Below, piece by piece: positions 38,084 to 47,769 of a DNA stretch of 53,148 nt. The notes below the pieces were generated by a model. It did not search any database. It was not told the origin of the DNA and saw only the letters and a program-made list of their open reading frames with translations. Source of the stretch: Desulfobacterales bacterium (GTDB lineage: Bacteria > Desulfobacterota > Desulfobacteria > Desulfobacterales > C00003060); NCBI GenBank assembly GCA_013375395.1, contig JABXJW010000004.1, positions 1 through 53,148 on the forward strand, read 5' to 3'. Each line of letters starts with the position of its first letter. The first letter of the stretch is position 1. Made by a program: the position numbers and the translations under genes.

Positions 38084-38380
38084 ATGGCTGTTAAGGTTCT
38101 AATTAAACGAACTGTACCCGGAAATAAGGCAAAAGATCTGATACCTCTTTTCAGGAAGATGAGAGGTCTTGCTGTAAACCAACCAGGCTACATTTCTGGC
38201 GAAACATTAAGGAGCCTCGATAGTCCTGAACAGTTTCTGGTCATCAGCACTTGGCAGGCATCTGATGACTGGAAAAAATGGGTGGCAAGTGAAGAAAGAA
38301 GGGAAATTCAGGACAAGATAGATTCTTTGCTTGGAGGAAAAACCGAATACGAAATCTTCCATTATGGATTTACGGAATAA
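38084..38380 (+). CDS. Antibiotic biosynthesis monooxygenase (ABM) domain protein
   Basis: AAAGGAGG RBS; MAVKVLIKRTVPGNKAKDLIPLFRKMRGLAVNQPGYISGETLRSLDSPEQFLVISTWQASDDWKKWVAS. Confidence 0.85.
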   Translation: MAVKVLIKRTVPGNKAKDLIPLFRKMRGLAVNQPGYISGETLRSLDSPEQFLVISTWQASDDWKKWVASEERREIQDKIDSLLGGKTEYEIFHYGFTE

Positions 38381-38599
38381 CCGCATGACATTGTTGCACC
38401 GTATTAAATAACAAAAGAATTTAATAGCCCGAATTTTCAGTCTTTCCCCTGCACGATATTTCAAGTCCATCGATTCACCCAAATTTTCTCCTGGAATTTG
38501 ACAAACATTGTAATATCAACTAGATATTATTTGGTGTGGAATCATGCAATAAGACAAATGCGGCTTTTCGGCACCTTAGACTGAACTTACGGAGAAAAA

Positions 38600-39088
38600 G
38601 TGAAAAGATTCAAAATAGTACCTCTATTCTTGATGATCATCCTCCAGGCTGGATGTGGAACCATGGATAACGCTCCCCACAGAAATGTACTTGAAGATAA
38701 GAGGCATGTGTTTATAGGAACATGGGAAGGTAAGCATGTGGGTCGTAAAGAGAAATTATTGCGTATATGGATACAGAACCGTTCAGAAGATGGAACCTGC
38801 TCAATTGTTTTTTTTCATCATACTGAAGAAGGACTCCAGAAATCTACACAGAAAGGTAAATGGTGGATTGAAGGTAATAGGTTTTACGAAATTGCCCCTG
38901 ATGTAATGAAAGAGCCTGACGCATACCGATTCGAAATACTCGGTGAAAATGAAATTCGTTTCAGGAGTACTGTGAAAGATTATGAATTCATTGATAAAAT
39001 GGGGGGCGCTGCTGAAATATTGACATCTAGCGTGACTTTTAGGAATTGTGTGCTTTTGTGTTTTGGAGAAGCAAAAGATGAAAGATGA
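38600..39088 (+). CDS. Putative lipoprotein
   Basis: MKRFKIVPLFLMIILQAGC lipobox; no clear family for the remainder. Confidence 0.7.
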   Translation: MKRFKIVPLFLMIILQAGCGTMDNAPHRNVLEDKRHVFIGTWEGKHVGRKEKLLRIWIQNRSEDGTCSIVFFHHTEEGLQKSTQKGKWWIEGNRFYEIAPDVMKEPDAYRFEILGENEIRFRSTVKDYEFIDKMGGAAEILTSSVTFRNCVLLCFGEAKDER

Positions 39089-41138
39089 AGATAGAACCAA
39101 AGAGCAGCTCATATGCGAATTGGGGGAATTGCGCCGGCGGATAGCCGAACTGGAACATTCAGAAGCTAAGCGCAAGCGGCAGGAGCAAGAAAGAAAAATG
39201 CTTCTAGGGTCTATTGAAATAGCTAAAGAGGCTGTGAATATCACGTCTGCGGCTGGAGTAGTGCTATACACAAATAATGCCATGGATGAACTGTTCGGCT
39301 ACAAGAAGGGAGAATTACTCGGAAAACACGTATCGGTCTTAAACTCAGGCCCCACGCCGGCAGCGGTAGCAAAACAAATAATGGATGAAATAGAAAAGAG
39401 GGGGTATTGGGAAGGGGAAATCCGCAATAGGAGAAAAGATGGTGCAGAATTTATGAGCTATGCAGCAATAGGTGCGCTTAGAGATAGAGACGGAAAAATA
39501 TCAAATTTTGTTTCGACCCAGCACGACAACACTGACCGCAAGCTGGCCGAGGATAACCTCAAAGAATCCCAGCGATATTCACGTGGGCTGATTGAAGCCA
39601 ACCTGGATGCATTGGTGACGATATCAGCCGAGGGCAAGATTACCGACGTAAACCATGCCACGGAGTTGATCACAGGGGCGTCGCGCAAGGAGATTATCGG
39701 CACGGATTTCTCAGACTATTTCACCGACCCTGATGCAGCTCGTAAAGGTTACCAGCACGTTTTCCAAGAAGGCTATGTCCGTGATTATCCTCTTGAAATC
39801 AAGCACCGTGATGGAAGAGTCACCCCCGTGCTTTACAATGCCTCTGTTTACAAAGATGCACACGGGAGCATAGCCGGCGTTTTTGCAGCTGCAAGAGACA
39901 TCACCAAGCGTAAGAAGATGAAAGAAGACTTGATTAAAGCGAAGGAAGCCGCTGAAGCCGCCAACATAGTCAAAAGTGAATTCTTGGCCACCATGAGTCA
40001 CGAATTGAGGACCCCAATGAACCCAATTATCGGGATGACCAAACTTGTCCTTCGAACGGAGCTTACGCCCAAACAGCGAGATTATTTAAGGGTGGTCGAG
40101 TCTTCGGCAGACCAATTACTGGCATTGATTAGCGATTTACTCGATTTTTCCAAGATCGAGGCACAAAAGATGGACATCAAGACTCTAGCCTTCAACATCA
40201 GAACAACGATAAACGATGTTGAAAAGATTATGAGACTTGAGGCCCGTGAGAAGGGAATTGAACTTGCCTGTTTGATAGATAAGGATGTTCCCTCACTGGT
40301 GCGAGGTGATCCTGTTAGGGTGAAGCAGATTTTAACAAGCCTTGTTGGCAACGCTGTCAAGTTCACAGAGAAAGGCGCTGTCACCATCCGTGTATCGCTG
40401 GACCCTGAAACAGATACCCACGCAAACATCAGGTTCGCTGTCACAGACACCGGCATTGGCATCTCCAATGATCGACTTGACAGCCTATTCGAATCTTTCA
40501 CCCAGGTAAATTCCGGTACGACGCGCAAGTATGGCGGAACAGGTCTTGGACTTGCCATCTCAAAAAGATTAACGGAACTGATGGGAGGGAAAATCGGTGT
40601 AGAAAGCAAAGATGGGGAAGGTTCGACATTCTGGTTTACATTGGAGTTACAAAAACAAACCGGCCGCATAGAAGTTGCTAGGAATAAACAAGGGGTTATC
40701 TCACATGAAAAAGTACCGGAAGCGCAAAAGCGCAAATTGCGAATTCTCTTGGTTGAAAACGACGTATCCAACCGGGCGGTGGCCGTCGCCATGCTCAAGC
40801 TAAGAGATCACTCGGCCATCGTGGCTAGTAACGGAAAAGAAGCTTTAGAAGTCCTAAAGAATGAAAAATTCGATCTGGTTTTGATGGATGTTCGCATGCC
40901 TGACATGAATGGTTTTGAAGCTACAAGAGTAATCCGTAACCCTGAATCCAATGTCCTGAACCACAATGTCCCCATTATCGCCATGACCGCCTACGCCTTG
41001 AAAGGTGACAGAGAGCGATGTTTGCGAGCTGGTATGGACGAATATATTTCAAAGCCGATTGATTCTCAAAGGCTTTTCAAGACTATCGATAAATTATTGG
41101 AAGATAGAGGGTCAGAGTACCAAGAAGAAGTCAAGTAA
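39078..41138 (+). CDS. Hybrid histidine kinase, PAS-PAS-HisKA-HATPase-REC
   Basis: PAS segments; HisKA MSHELRTPMNPIIGMTKL; HATPase DTGIGISNDRLDSLFESFTQVNSGTTRKYGGTGLGLAISKRL; REC LRILLVENDVSNRAVA...LVLMDVRMPDMNGFEATR. Confidence 0.95.
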   Translation: MKDEDRTKEQLICELGELRRRIAELEHSEAKRKRQEQERKMLLGSIEIAKEAVNITSAAGVVLYTNNAMDELFGYKKGELLGKHVSVLNSGPTPAAVAKQIMDEIEKRGYWEGEIRNRRKDGAEFMSYAAIGALRDRDGKISNFVSTQHDNTDRKLAEDNLKESQRYSRGLIEANLDALVTISAEGKITDVNHATELITGASRKEIIGTDFSDYFTDPDAARKGYQHVFQEGYVRDYPLEIKHRDGRVTPVLYNASVYKDAHGSIAGVFAAARDITKRKKMKEDLIKAKEAAEAANIVKSEFLATMSHELRTPMNPIIGMTKLVLRTELTPKQRDYLRVVESSADQLLALISDLLDFSKIEAQKMDIKTLAFNIRTTINDVEKIMRLEAREKGIELACLIDKDVPSLVRGDPVRVKQILTSLVGNAVKFTEKGAVTIRVSLDPETDTHANIRFAVTDTGIGISNDRLDSLFESFTQVNSGTTRKYGGTGLGLAISKRLTELMGGKIGVESKDGEGSTFWFTLELQKQTGRIEVARNKQGVISHEKVPEAQKRKLRILLVENDVSNRAVAVAMLKLRDHSAIVASNGKEALEVLKNEKFDLVLMDVRMPDMNGFEATRVIRNPESNVLNHNVPIIAMTAYALKGDRERCLRAGMDEYISKPIDSQRLFKTIDKLLEDRGSEYQEEVK

Positions 41139-41299
41139 AAAGATCAGCTTTTTTTGAGACACCGGTGATCTGAAACCCCGAGTGTAACGAGGGGGCAGCG
41201 AGGAATCTCCGAGTTTGCTTCGGCTTCGCCTCGCAACCGTTGCTCTCCTCGCAATGACCAGGTTCATGACTTTTTACGAGTGCATCAACTGTGATGGTC

Positions 41300-41459
41300 T
41301 CGTAAAAAGTCCAAATTAGACGGCAAAGTAAAAAGCGCCAAATTCAAGGTGCGCACCTCTTTTCAAGCCACCAGGCGCAATCCTGAGGAATGAGGCGTAC
41401 TTATGGTACGCCGCAGTGACGAAGGATGCAGCGCAACGCAGAAGTTGGACTTTTTACGA
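41300..41459. mobile_element. MITE-like element with 15-bp terminal inverted repeats
   Basis: TCGTAAAAAGTCCAA (41300-41314) / TTGGACTTTTTACGA (41445-41459), perfect; core GGCGTAC-ttat-GGTACGCC; an additional terminal copy at 41268-41280. Confidence 0.8.
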
Positions 41460-41480
41460 AGCCGTCAACTGTAGTTAGCA

Positions 41481-43565
41481 ATGAAATATATCTTCATACA
41501 GATAAATAAGTTGCCGAAGCTGATTCGATTTCTGTTGATCAGCGTATCCGTATGCCTGCTTGTTTTTGTGGTTATGCGCGTTGTTTTTTGGAGAGTTTTC
41601 AATAATCCGGACGACGTTATTCCCTATTCTATCTTGCTGAAGTCATTTTATGTCGGGCTCAAATTCGACTTGCGGCTGGCGTTATTGATTAATCTGCCTG
41701 TTCTGATTTTGGCCTGGATCAAGCCTGTAAATATATTCAGCACAACCTTTGGCAGAAGGCTGTGGGGCGGGTATTTGATCGCCGCAAATTCGATTGTCCT
41801 GCTCTTTTATTTTGTAGATTTCGGCTATTATGCGTATTTGCAGAGTAGAATGGACGCAACTATCTTGAGATTTCTTTATAATCCCCAGGTTTCTCTTCAA
41901 ATGGTATTGGAGAGCTACTCAGTTCTTTGGAGCGCGATTATCCTTGCGCTATTGATGCTTGCATATGCAATTGTCGTCAACCGGATAATATTGAGGGTCA
42001 AGCGGACCGAGGCGCCCGCTCTGGGCAAATGGAAAAAGATTGTGGCGGTATCATTGAGCGCCTTCATCTATCTGTTCGGAATTTATGGAAAGCTTTCGTA
42101 TTATCCCCTGCGCTGGAGTGATGCGTTTTTTTCGAACTACTATTTTGCCTCTGCCGTTTCGCTGAATCCCGTCCTAAACTTCTTTGATACATTCAAGAAT
42201 AAGAATGTGTCTTATGATGAGGCGGAGGTTAAAAAGTATTATGATACGGTTGCGACCTATTTGGGGGTGACGGATCGCGACAAGGACGGCCTCAACTTTA
42301 CCAGGATCAACGGCAAAGCAGGCGGTCATCTCGATAGGCCAAACGTGGTCATGGTCTTCTTGGAGTCCTTTGCCTTTTACAAAACCGGCGTCTCAGGCAA
42401 CCCGCTCGATCCGACGCCCAATTTTGATGCTATGACAAAGGATTCGCTCCTTTTTACACGCTTTTACACGCCGCATCCGGGAACGGCCAGATCGGTCTTC
42501 GCCGCCGTAACCGGAATACCGGACATAGAACTTATCAAAACGTCTTCCAGAAACCCACTTATTGTAAGACAACATACCATTATCAATGCATTTGAGGGAT
42601 ATGAAAAGTTCTATTTTCTCGGGGGAAGTGCGAGCTGGGGCGAGATACGCGGATTGCTTTCGCATAATATGCCGGGATTGCATATCTTTGAGGAAGGAAG
42701 TTACTCGGCTCCGCGCGTGGATGTTTGGGGGATTTCAGATCTTCATCTTTTCGAAGAAGCAAATCGAGTATTGCGGGAAACAAGAGACAATCCGTTCTTT
42801 GCTATCATACAAACCTCTGGAAATCACCGCCCTTATACAATACCGGACGACAGCAGAGGCTTTCAGCCGTTGTCGCCGGACAAGGACGATGTTACAAAGT
42901 ATGGTTTCATGTCCGTCGATGAGTTCAATGCTTTCCGTTTTTTGGACCACTCTGTGGGCTTCTTTTTGGAGACCGCCAAGAGGCAAGACTATTTCAATAA
43001 TACCATTTTTGTTTTCTTTGGCGATCATGGCTTGCCGAGACATGCATCGCACATGCATAAATCGGAAGATCGGCTTATGCTTGGAAAGTACCATGTCCCG
43101 CTGGCTATTTACGCACCTGGGCTGATACGGGGAGGGAAAGTCTACCACAAAATGGCGAGTGAAGTTGATCTCCTCCCCACGATAGCCGGCCTCGCATCGA
43201 TTCCCTATGTGAATTCAACCTTCGGCAGGGATTTACTCGATGACCGGTTTGATGCCCGCCGGCATGCGTTTACAATTGTCACCAAAGGAGGGGTAGAGAT
43301 CGGCGTAATCAGCAATAAGTTTTATTTCTTAACAAATGCAGACGGATCGAACAAAAGATTACATGAGATTTATTCCGATACCCCGCGAAAGAATCTGATT
43401 GATAAATTTCCGCAAATCGCCGCCGAACTGGAACGGATATGTCGCGGTATTTATGAAACTGCGAGATATATACGTTATCATAATTCGCCTGAAATGGTGG
43501 CCGCCAAGGCGAACTCAACGTTTACATCAGCCGGAAAACATCCCTCCGTCACTGACGAGTTGTAG
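41481..43565 (+). CDS. LtaS-like sulfatase/phosphoglycerol transferase, membrane-anchored
   Basis: Five or so N-terminal TM helices; NVVMVFLESFAFYKTGVSGNPLDPTPNFDAMTKDSLLFTRFYTPHPGTARSVFAAVTGIP; FFGDHGLPRH. Confidence 0.88.
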   Translation: MKYIFIQINKLPKLIRFLLISVSVCLLVFVVMRVVFWRVFNNPDDVIPYSILLKSFYVGLKFDLRLALLINLPVLILAWIKPVNIFSTTFGRRLWGGYLIAANSIVLLFYFVDFGYYAYLQSRMDATILRFLYNPQVSLQMVLESYSVLWSAIILALLMLAYAIVVNRIILRVKRTEAPALGKWKKIVAVSLSAFIYLFGIYGKLSYYPLRWSDAFFSNYYFASAVSLNPVLNFFDTFKNKNVSYDEAEVKKYYDTVATYLGVTDRDKDGLNFTRINGKAGGHLDRPNVVMVFLESFAFYKTGVSGNPLDPTPNFDAMTKDSLLFTRFYTPHPGTARSVFAAVTGIPDIELIKTSSRNPLIVRQHTIINAFEGYEKFYFLGGSASWGEIRGLLSHNMPGLHIFEEGSYSAPRVDVWGISDLHLFEEANRVLRETRDNPFFAIIQTSGNHRPYTIPDDSRGFQPLSPDKDDVTKYGFMSVDEFNAFRFLDHSVGFFLETAKRQDYFNNTIFVFFGDHGLPRHASHMHKSEDRLMLGKYHVPLAIYAPGLIRGGKVYHKMASEVDLLPTIAGLASIPYVNSTFGRDLLDDRFDARRHAFTIVTKGGVEIGVISNKFYFLTNADGSNKRLHEIYSDTPRKNLIDKFPQIAAELERICRGIYETARYIRYHNSPEMVAAKANSTFTSAGKHPSVTDEL

Positions 43566-43620
43566 ATGAAAAACCGATCACTTCTGTTTGGTGCAGGTCT
43601 GTTTGAAGCGTTTCGGGTCT
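43548..43620 (+). repeat. 73-bp direct repeat, copy 1: decayed sulfatase-end/pabC-start junction
   Basis: GTCACTGACGAGTTGTAGATGAAAAACCGATCACTTCTGTTTGGTGCAGGTCTGTTTGAAGCGTTTCGGGTCT, about 10 mismatches to 45091-45163. Confidence 0.9.
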
Positions 43621-43762
43621 GTTATTGTGGTATACATGGACCTGCACCCGACGTCCTGCGTCGGCCGGCGAACTTGCTCGTTATGCGGCTTGAGATAAGG
43701 TCGTAAGATAATGAAAGAACGAAAAGCAGTATCCGCGACGTAAGAAAGGGTCTCTACCGGAG

Positions 43763-44383
43763 ATGATAAGAACCGGAACAGTTTCATATTTTTTCAGGGA
43801 CCAAAAAGGGCTCGAATGTGCCTTGGATAGTGTAGACTGGTCGGCAAATCCCAAAATCTGGAGTGCGGGCTGCTCGGCAGGACAGGAGCCGTTTACGATC
43901 GCAATTATGCTTGCCGAAAGGATTACTGTATGGAAATTCAAGAATCTCAGAATATTTGCCACGGACATAGTGGAAAAATTCGGTCAGAGAATAGCTACGG
44001 GAACATACAAGGAGACGGAAGTAAACGCTGTCAAGACCAACGAGGAAAATGAACACCTGTTCAAAAAGTATTTCGAAATCCTGGATGACGGCAGGTATGA
44101 AGTGATTCCTGAAATAAGGAGGAAAGTGGTTTTTGCGCGCAATGACGTGCTGGTCGATGAGCCAATATCCGACAATTTTGAGATGATATCATGCAAGAAT
44201 GTTTTTGAATATTTCAACATAGAAGAAAAACAGAGAGTTTACAGGAAATTTTACGATGTGTTGAGACCTGAGGGAATCCTTATGATAGACCCCAAGCAGA
44301 GGAACAAAGAGTACGAGCCCCCCGGAAACCTGTTTGAAAGAATATGTAAGGACTGCGTTGAAAGGGTATACAGAAAGAGGTAA
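43763..44383 (+). CDS. CheR-type MCP methyltransferase-like protein lacking the CheR N-terminal domain
   Basis: YFFRDQKGLECAL...IWSAGCSAGQEPFTIAIMLAE...RIFATDIVEKFGQRIATGTYKE...MISCKNVFEYFNIEEKQRVYRKFYDVLRPEGILMID. Confidence 0.82.
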   Translation: MIRTGTVSYFFRDQKGLECALDSVDWSANPKIWSAGCSAGQEPFTIAIMLAERITVWKFKNLRIFATDIVEKFGQRIATGTYKETEVNAVKTNEENEHLFKKYFEILDDGRYEVIPEIRRKVVFARNDVLVDEPISDNFEMISCKNVFEYFNIEEKQRVYRKFYDVLRPEGILMIDPKQRNKEYEPPGNLFERICKDCVERVYRKR

Positions 44384-44468
44384 AGACTTGGGGCGATCAC
44401 ACCGAACGCCTGATTTATGATGTTGTAATACGAGACGTTAAATTACGTCAGGATGCATAAGGATAAAG

Positions 44469-45050
44469 ATGGAGCGATCAAGAGCACGGCGCATCGGGCG
44501 CCTGCTAGTCGGAGTATTGCTGGTCGGAGTGCTGTGCGCTGGCGCGGGTTATGGCTATTGGGTATTTGTCAATCATCGTTTCGCGCCGGTTACAGAGGGG
44601 CAATTTTACCGATCCGGAGCGATGCCGCCCGAAACGCTGCAAGATATAGTTCGACAATACGGAATCCGAACCGTAATCGACTTTCGCGAGTCTGAGTATG
44701 AGGACAAGATAGCCGCAGAGCACTCGGCGTTGTCTCGGATCGGCGTGCAACATTTTAGCCTGCCTTCGAAACAGGTCCCGTCGGACGAGACTGTTGAAGC
44801 ATTTCTCAAGATTATGGAGGATCCAAAGAACCGGCCGGTGCTCGTACACTGCAAGCACGGAGTGGGGCGGGCGGTTCTTTTCTCTGCCATCTACCGCATA
44901 GAATACGAGGGCTGGCCGAATGAGCGCGCGCGTCGCGCCTCAAGGTTAATATTGTACAAAAGTAGTTTCGATTCCAACAGAAGCAAGGGAATCTTCTTGC
45001 GAAATTACACCCCACGTTTACGGCGTGCCGGCCAGATCAAGCTGTTTTGA
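44469..45050 (+). CDS. Membrane-anchored dual-specificity/tyrosine protein phosphatase-like protein
   Basis: N-terminal TM; GQFYRSGAMPPETLQDIVRQYGIRTVIDFRE; catalytic LVHCKHGVGR (CX5R). Confidence 0.88.
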   Translation: MERSRARRIGRLLVGVLLVGVLCAGAGYGYWVFVNHRFAPVTEGQFYRSGAMPPETLQDIVRQYGIRTVIDFRESEYEDKIAAEHSALSRIGVQHFSLPSKQVPSDETVEAFLKIMEDPKNRPVLVHCKHGVGRAVLFSAIYRIEYEGWPNERARRASRLILYKSSFDSNRSKGIFLRNYTPRLRRAGQIKLF

Positions 45051-45090
45051 TATCCGTCTTAAATCGCTACAACTTGTAACAAAAAGATCT

Positions 45091-45163
45091 GTCACTGACG
45101 AGTCATAGATGAAAAACCGAACACTTCTATTTGGTGAAGGCATGTTTGAAACGTTCCGGGTCT
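45091..45163 (+). repeat. 73-bp direct repeat, copy 2: overlaps the start of the pabC-like gene
   Basis: GTCACTGACGAGTCATAGATGAAAAACCGAACACTTCTATTTGGTGAAGGCATGTTTGAAACGTTCCGGGTCT. Confidence 0.9.
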
Positions 45164-45894
45164 ATGAGGGAAGAAGGCTTGCCTTTGCAGAGGACCATCT
45201 GGACCGCATGGCCGCGGGATGTCGCTTTTTCGCGATCCTCTTCTCAAGAGGCAAGGCCATCAAAGCCTTAAAACTTGCCCTGGAGGAAATTCCTCCCGAC
45301 ACAGAGGCCCGCCTTCGGCTCACCCTCATCTCCCACGGGGATCACTGTGTGGAAAAGACAGCCTTTCAGACAGCCTGGGAGCCTTTGCCGGAGATGAAGG
45401 ACCGGCAGGCTTCAGGAGTCAGGTTGACCATGGCGCCTTTCGCCAAGTTTTCGGGCTCTCCTCTGGTCAGGTTCAAGACGACCGCCTGCCTTGAAAATAT
45501 CTTTGTCTTCAACCAGGCCCACAGCCAGGGATTCTTTGATGCCCTTTTTGTAAACGAGCGTGGCGAGATCACTGAAGGCAGCATCACGAATGTATTCTTT
45601 TTAAGCAAAGGTCATATTCTTACCCCGCCCACAGATGCGGGGCTCCTTCCCGGGGTTACCCGCAAGCAGATCATGGAAATTGCCGACGTGCTCGGCCTGC
45701 CGCTGACGGAATCAACGGTTACACCTGCGGATTTGAATCGATTCGACGGTGCTTTTGTGACAAACTCGGTGATCGAGATTCTGCCGGCCTCCTGCGTGGA
45801 CGACACCCATTACGCGATCCCCGAAATGATCACGGCACTGCAAGAGGGCTACCAAAGACGTTTGGAATCCTCTTTATTCTCCTTCGGACCATAG
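45109..45894 (+). CDS. pabC: Class IV aminotransferase / aminodeoxychorismate lyase-like
   Basis: LFGEGMFETFRVYEGRRLAFAEDHLDRMAAG; GEITEGSITNVFFLSKGHILTPPTDAGLLPGVTRKQIMEIA. Product versus branched-chain aminotransferase not fully resolved. Confidence 0.78.
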   Translation: MKNRTLLFGEGMFETFRVYEGRRLAFAEDHLDRMAAGCRFFAILFSRGKAIKALKLALEEIPPDTEARLRLTLISHGDHCVEKTAFQTAWEPLPEMKDRQASGVRLTMAPFAKFSGSPLVRFKTTACLENIFVFNQAHSQGFFDALFVNERGEITEGSITNVFFLSKGHILTPPTDAGLLPGVTRKQIMEIADVLGLPLTESTVTPADLNRFDGAFVTNSVIEILPASCVDDTHYAIPEMITALQEGYQRRLESSLFSFGP

Positions 45895-46121
45895 TCTCTT
45901 TCCAATTCCAAATCCGGCGGACATAGCCGCAGGCTTATTCCTCCCCATTGCTCTTATTGGCCTTAATACTTTAAATTGGCTTTCCTTTTCCCAAGGTCGA
46001 GCAGAAGAAGTTCTCATTAGCAAGTTGTTTCCCGGCCTTGTGCAACCTCCGGAATACTGTTGTTGAACTGCAATCGAACCGCTTCGCACAGATCCGAGAA
46101 ATGACTCACTTGGCGCGATGA

Positions 46122-46802
46122 TTAAAAAGGGATGCGTAGCAGGAGGGCGGCGCTCTTTTCGTCCAACCAAATCATTGGGACGAACTTGGCATCTTGGTTC
46201 GTCACCCTGTAAGTGTTCAGAAGTGATTTTGCCATGACCAGAGACAGCAGCACTTCCTTGCTGCAGCCGGTTTCTGCTCGTATGATGTTTGGATCGTACA
46301 TGCCATCGGAGGGATTGGCATAATTTGCAATCAGCGTGTAAACGACAAAGTCTGCGCAACTGAAAAATATCAGGGCCTTGTTATATGTGGTTGGTTTGCG
46401 ATGATAAGATTGCAGGGCGTATTCGAATGTGCAACCTGCCATCCGTTCTCCGCCGACGGCATACGGCAACTTCGATTCCTCCGGAATGTCCTTATAGGTG
46501 GATAATCCGGGGTAGAATTTGCCGTCCTTTCTTACAAAGAGATACATGTTGGAAGAATCCGCCCCCACCTCTTTAGCCACCGCTTGATGCCCCAGTTCAT
46601 GGAGAGACAAGTGTGTCATATACGCAGCGCCAATGGAAGCGACATCCTTAAGGTCAAAAGCATACGTACTCTGGGCAGGAGCTATAAGAAATAGCCATCC
46701 GGTCAGGCCCGTTGCAATCAGTATCAGGTGAGTCTTGTCCATGGTCCTTATGGAAAGCCCTCTGGGATCCATTTGACCTTTGTTTCGGCAGAAACGGCTC
46801 AA
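46122..46802 (-). CDS. Putative membrane protein with HELGH metalloprotease-like motif
   Basis: N-terminal hydrophobic segment; YMTHLSLHELGHQAVAKEVGAD; further hydrophobic helices. Start may be the internal MDKTHLILIA. Confidence 0.6.
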   Translation of the reverse strand: MSRFCRNKGQMDPRGLSIRTMDKTHLILIATGLTGWLFLIAPAQSTYAFDLKDVASIGAAYMTHLSLHELGHQAVAKEVGADSSNMYLFVRKDGKFYPGLSTYKDIPEESKLPYAVGGERMAGCTFEYALQSYHRKPTTYNKALIFFSCADFVVYTLIANYANPSDGMYDPNIIRAETGCSKEVLLSLVMAKSLLNTYRVTNQDAKFVPMIWLDEKSAALLLRIPF

Positions 46803-46983
46803 GACTTGACGACGAATCTTGTTTTTTTTGCAAAAAGCTTTTCGGGAAAATCGGGTGTTTTCTCATTACTAAAGAGTGCGTTAATTACACGACACACGCA
46901 GATAGGGCGCAATGATGAGGGCTTTGGTATATTTAGTTGGATTAAGGTGTTGCCTGGGGGGAGGACCTGGATGGATACGGCGC

Positions 46984-47769
46984 CTATGGCCGGGGAGCCA
47001 CCTCGGTGTAAGCGTAAGCGCTGTGGTTGTGGATGCTTTCAAAATTTTCCACTTCCACGCTGAACCATGTAAATCTATGATCGTTTCTCAACTTCTCGGT
47101 AACATCTCTTACCACGTCCTCTACAAACATCGGGTGATCGTAGGCCTGCTCTGTGATATATTTTTCATCTTCCCTTTTCAACAATGCATAAACATCACTG
47201 CTGGCCGAGCCTTCAACCATTTCAATAATTTCTTCGATCCAAAAAAACTCCTTAAACAGCAAGGTCACCGAAACCATGCCTCGCTGATTGTGGGCGCCCT
47301 GCCTGCTTATCTCTTTGGAGCACGGACACAGCGTGCATACGGGGACCTTGAGACAAATAAGGAGCTTGCGCTCTTTTCCGTTTATCTCCCCTATGTATTC
47401 GCAGGCGTACTCCATCATACTGGGAACACCCGAAACAGGGGCCTTTTTCTTCATAAAATATGGAAAACTTATTTCCAGATTGGCAGAGCGAGCATCAAGT
47501 GTTTCTCTTATCCTGTCAAGCATCTTGAAGAAAGTTTTCAGATTCAAGTCAGCATAATAATCATTCAGCACTTCTACGAATCTGCTCATGTGAGTCCCCT
47601 TGAACTTGTGGGGCAAGTGCACGTACATGTTGACCGTGGCTACGGTGGCCTGGGTCTTGTTGGTCCTGTCGAGGACATTCATCGGATACTTGATCCCCTT
47701 GATGCCTACCTTGCTGAGATCAACGTTGCGATGATCCGGTTGGTTTTGAACATCCTTCATCTTTGTCAT
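46984..47769 (-). CDS. folE2: GTP cyclohydrolase FolE2 (type IB)
   Basis: VGIKGIKYPMNVLDRTNKTQATVATVNMYVHLPHKFKGTHMSRFVEVL; VPVCTLCPCSKEIS...GAHNQRGMVSV. Confidence 0.95.
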   Translation of the reverse strand: MTKMKDVQNQPDHRNVDLSKVGIKGIKYPMNVLDRTNKTQATVATVNMYVHLPHKFKGTHMSRFVEVLNDYYADLNLKTFFKMLDRIRETLDARSANLEISFPYFMKKKAPVSGVPSMMEYACEYIGEINGKERKLLICLKVPVCTLCPCSKEISRQGAHNQRGMVSVTLLFKEFFWIEEIIEMVEGSASSDVYALLKREDEKYITEQAYDHPMFVEDVVRDVTEKLRNDHRFTWFSVEVENFESIHNHSAYAYTEVAPRP

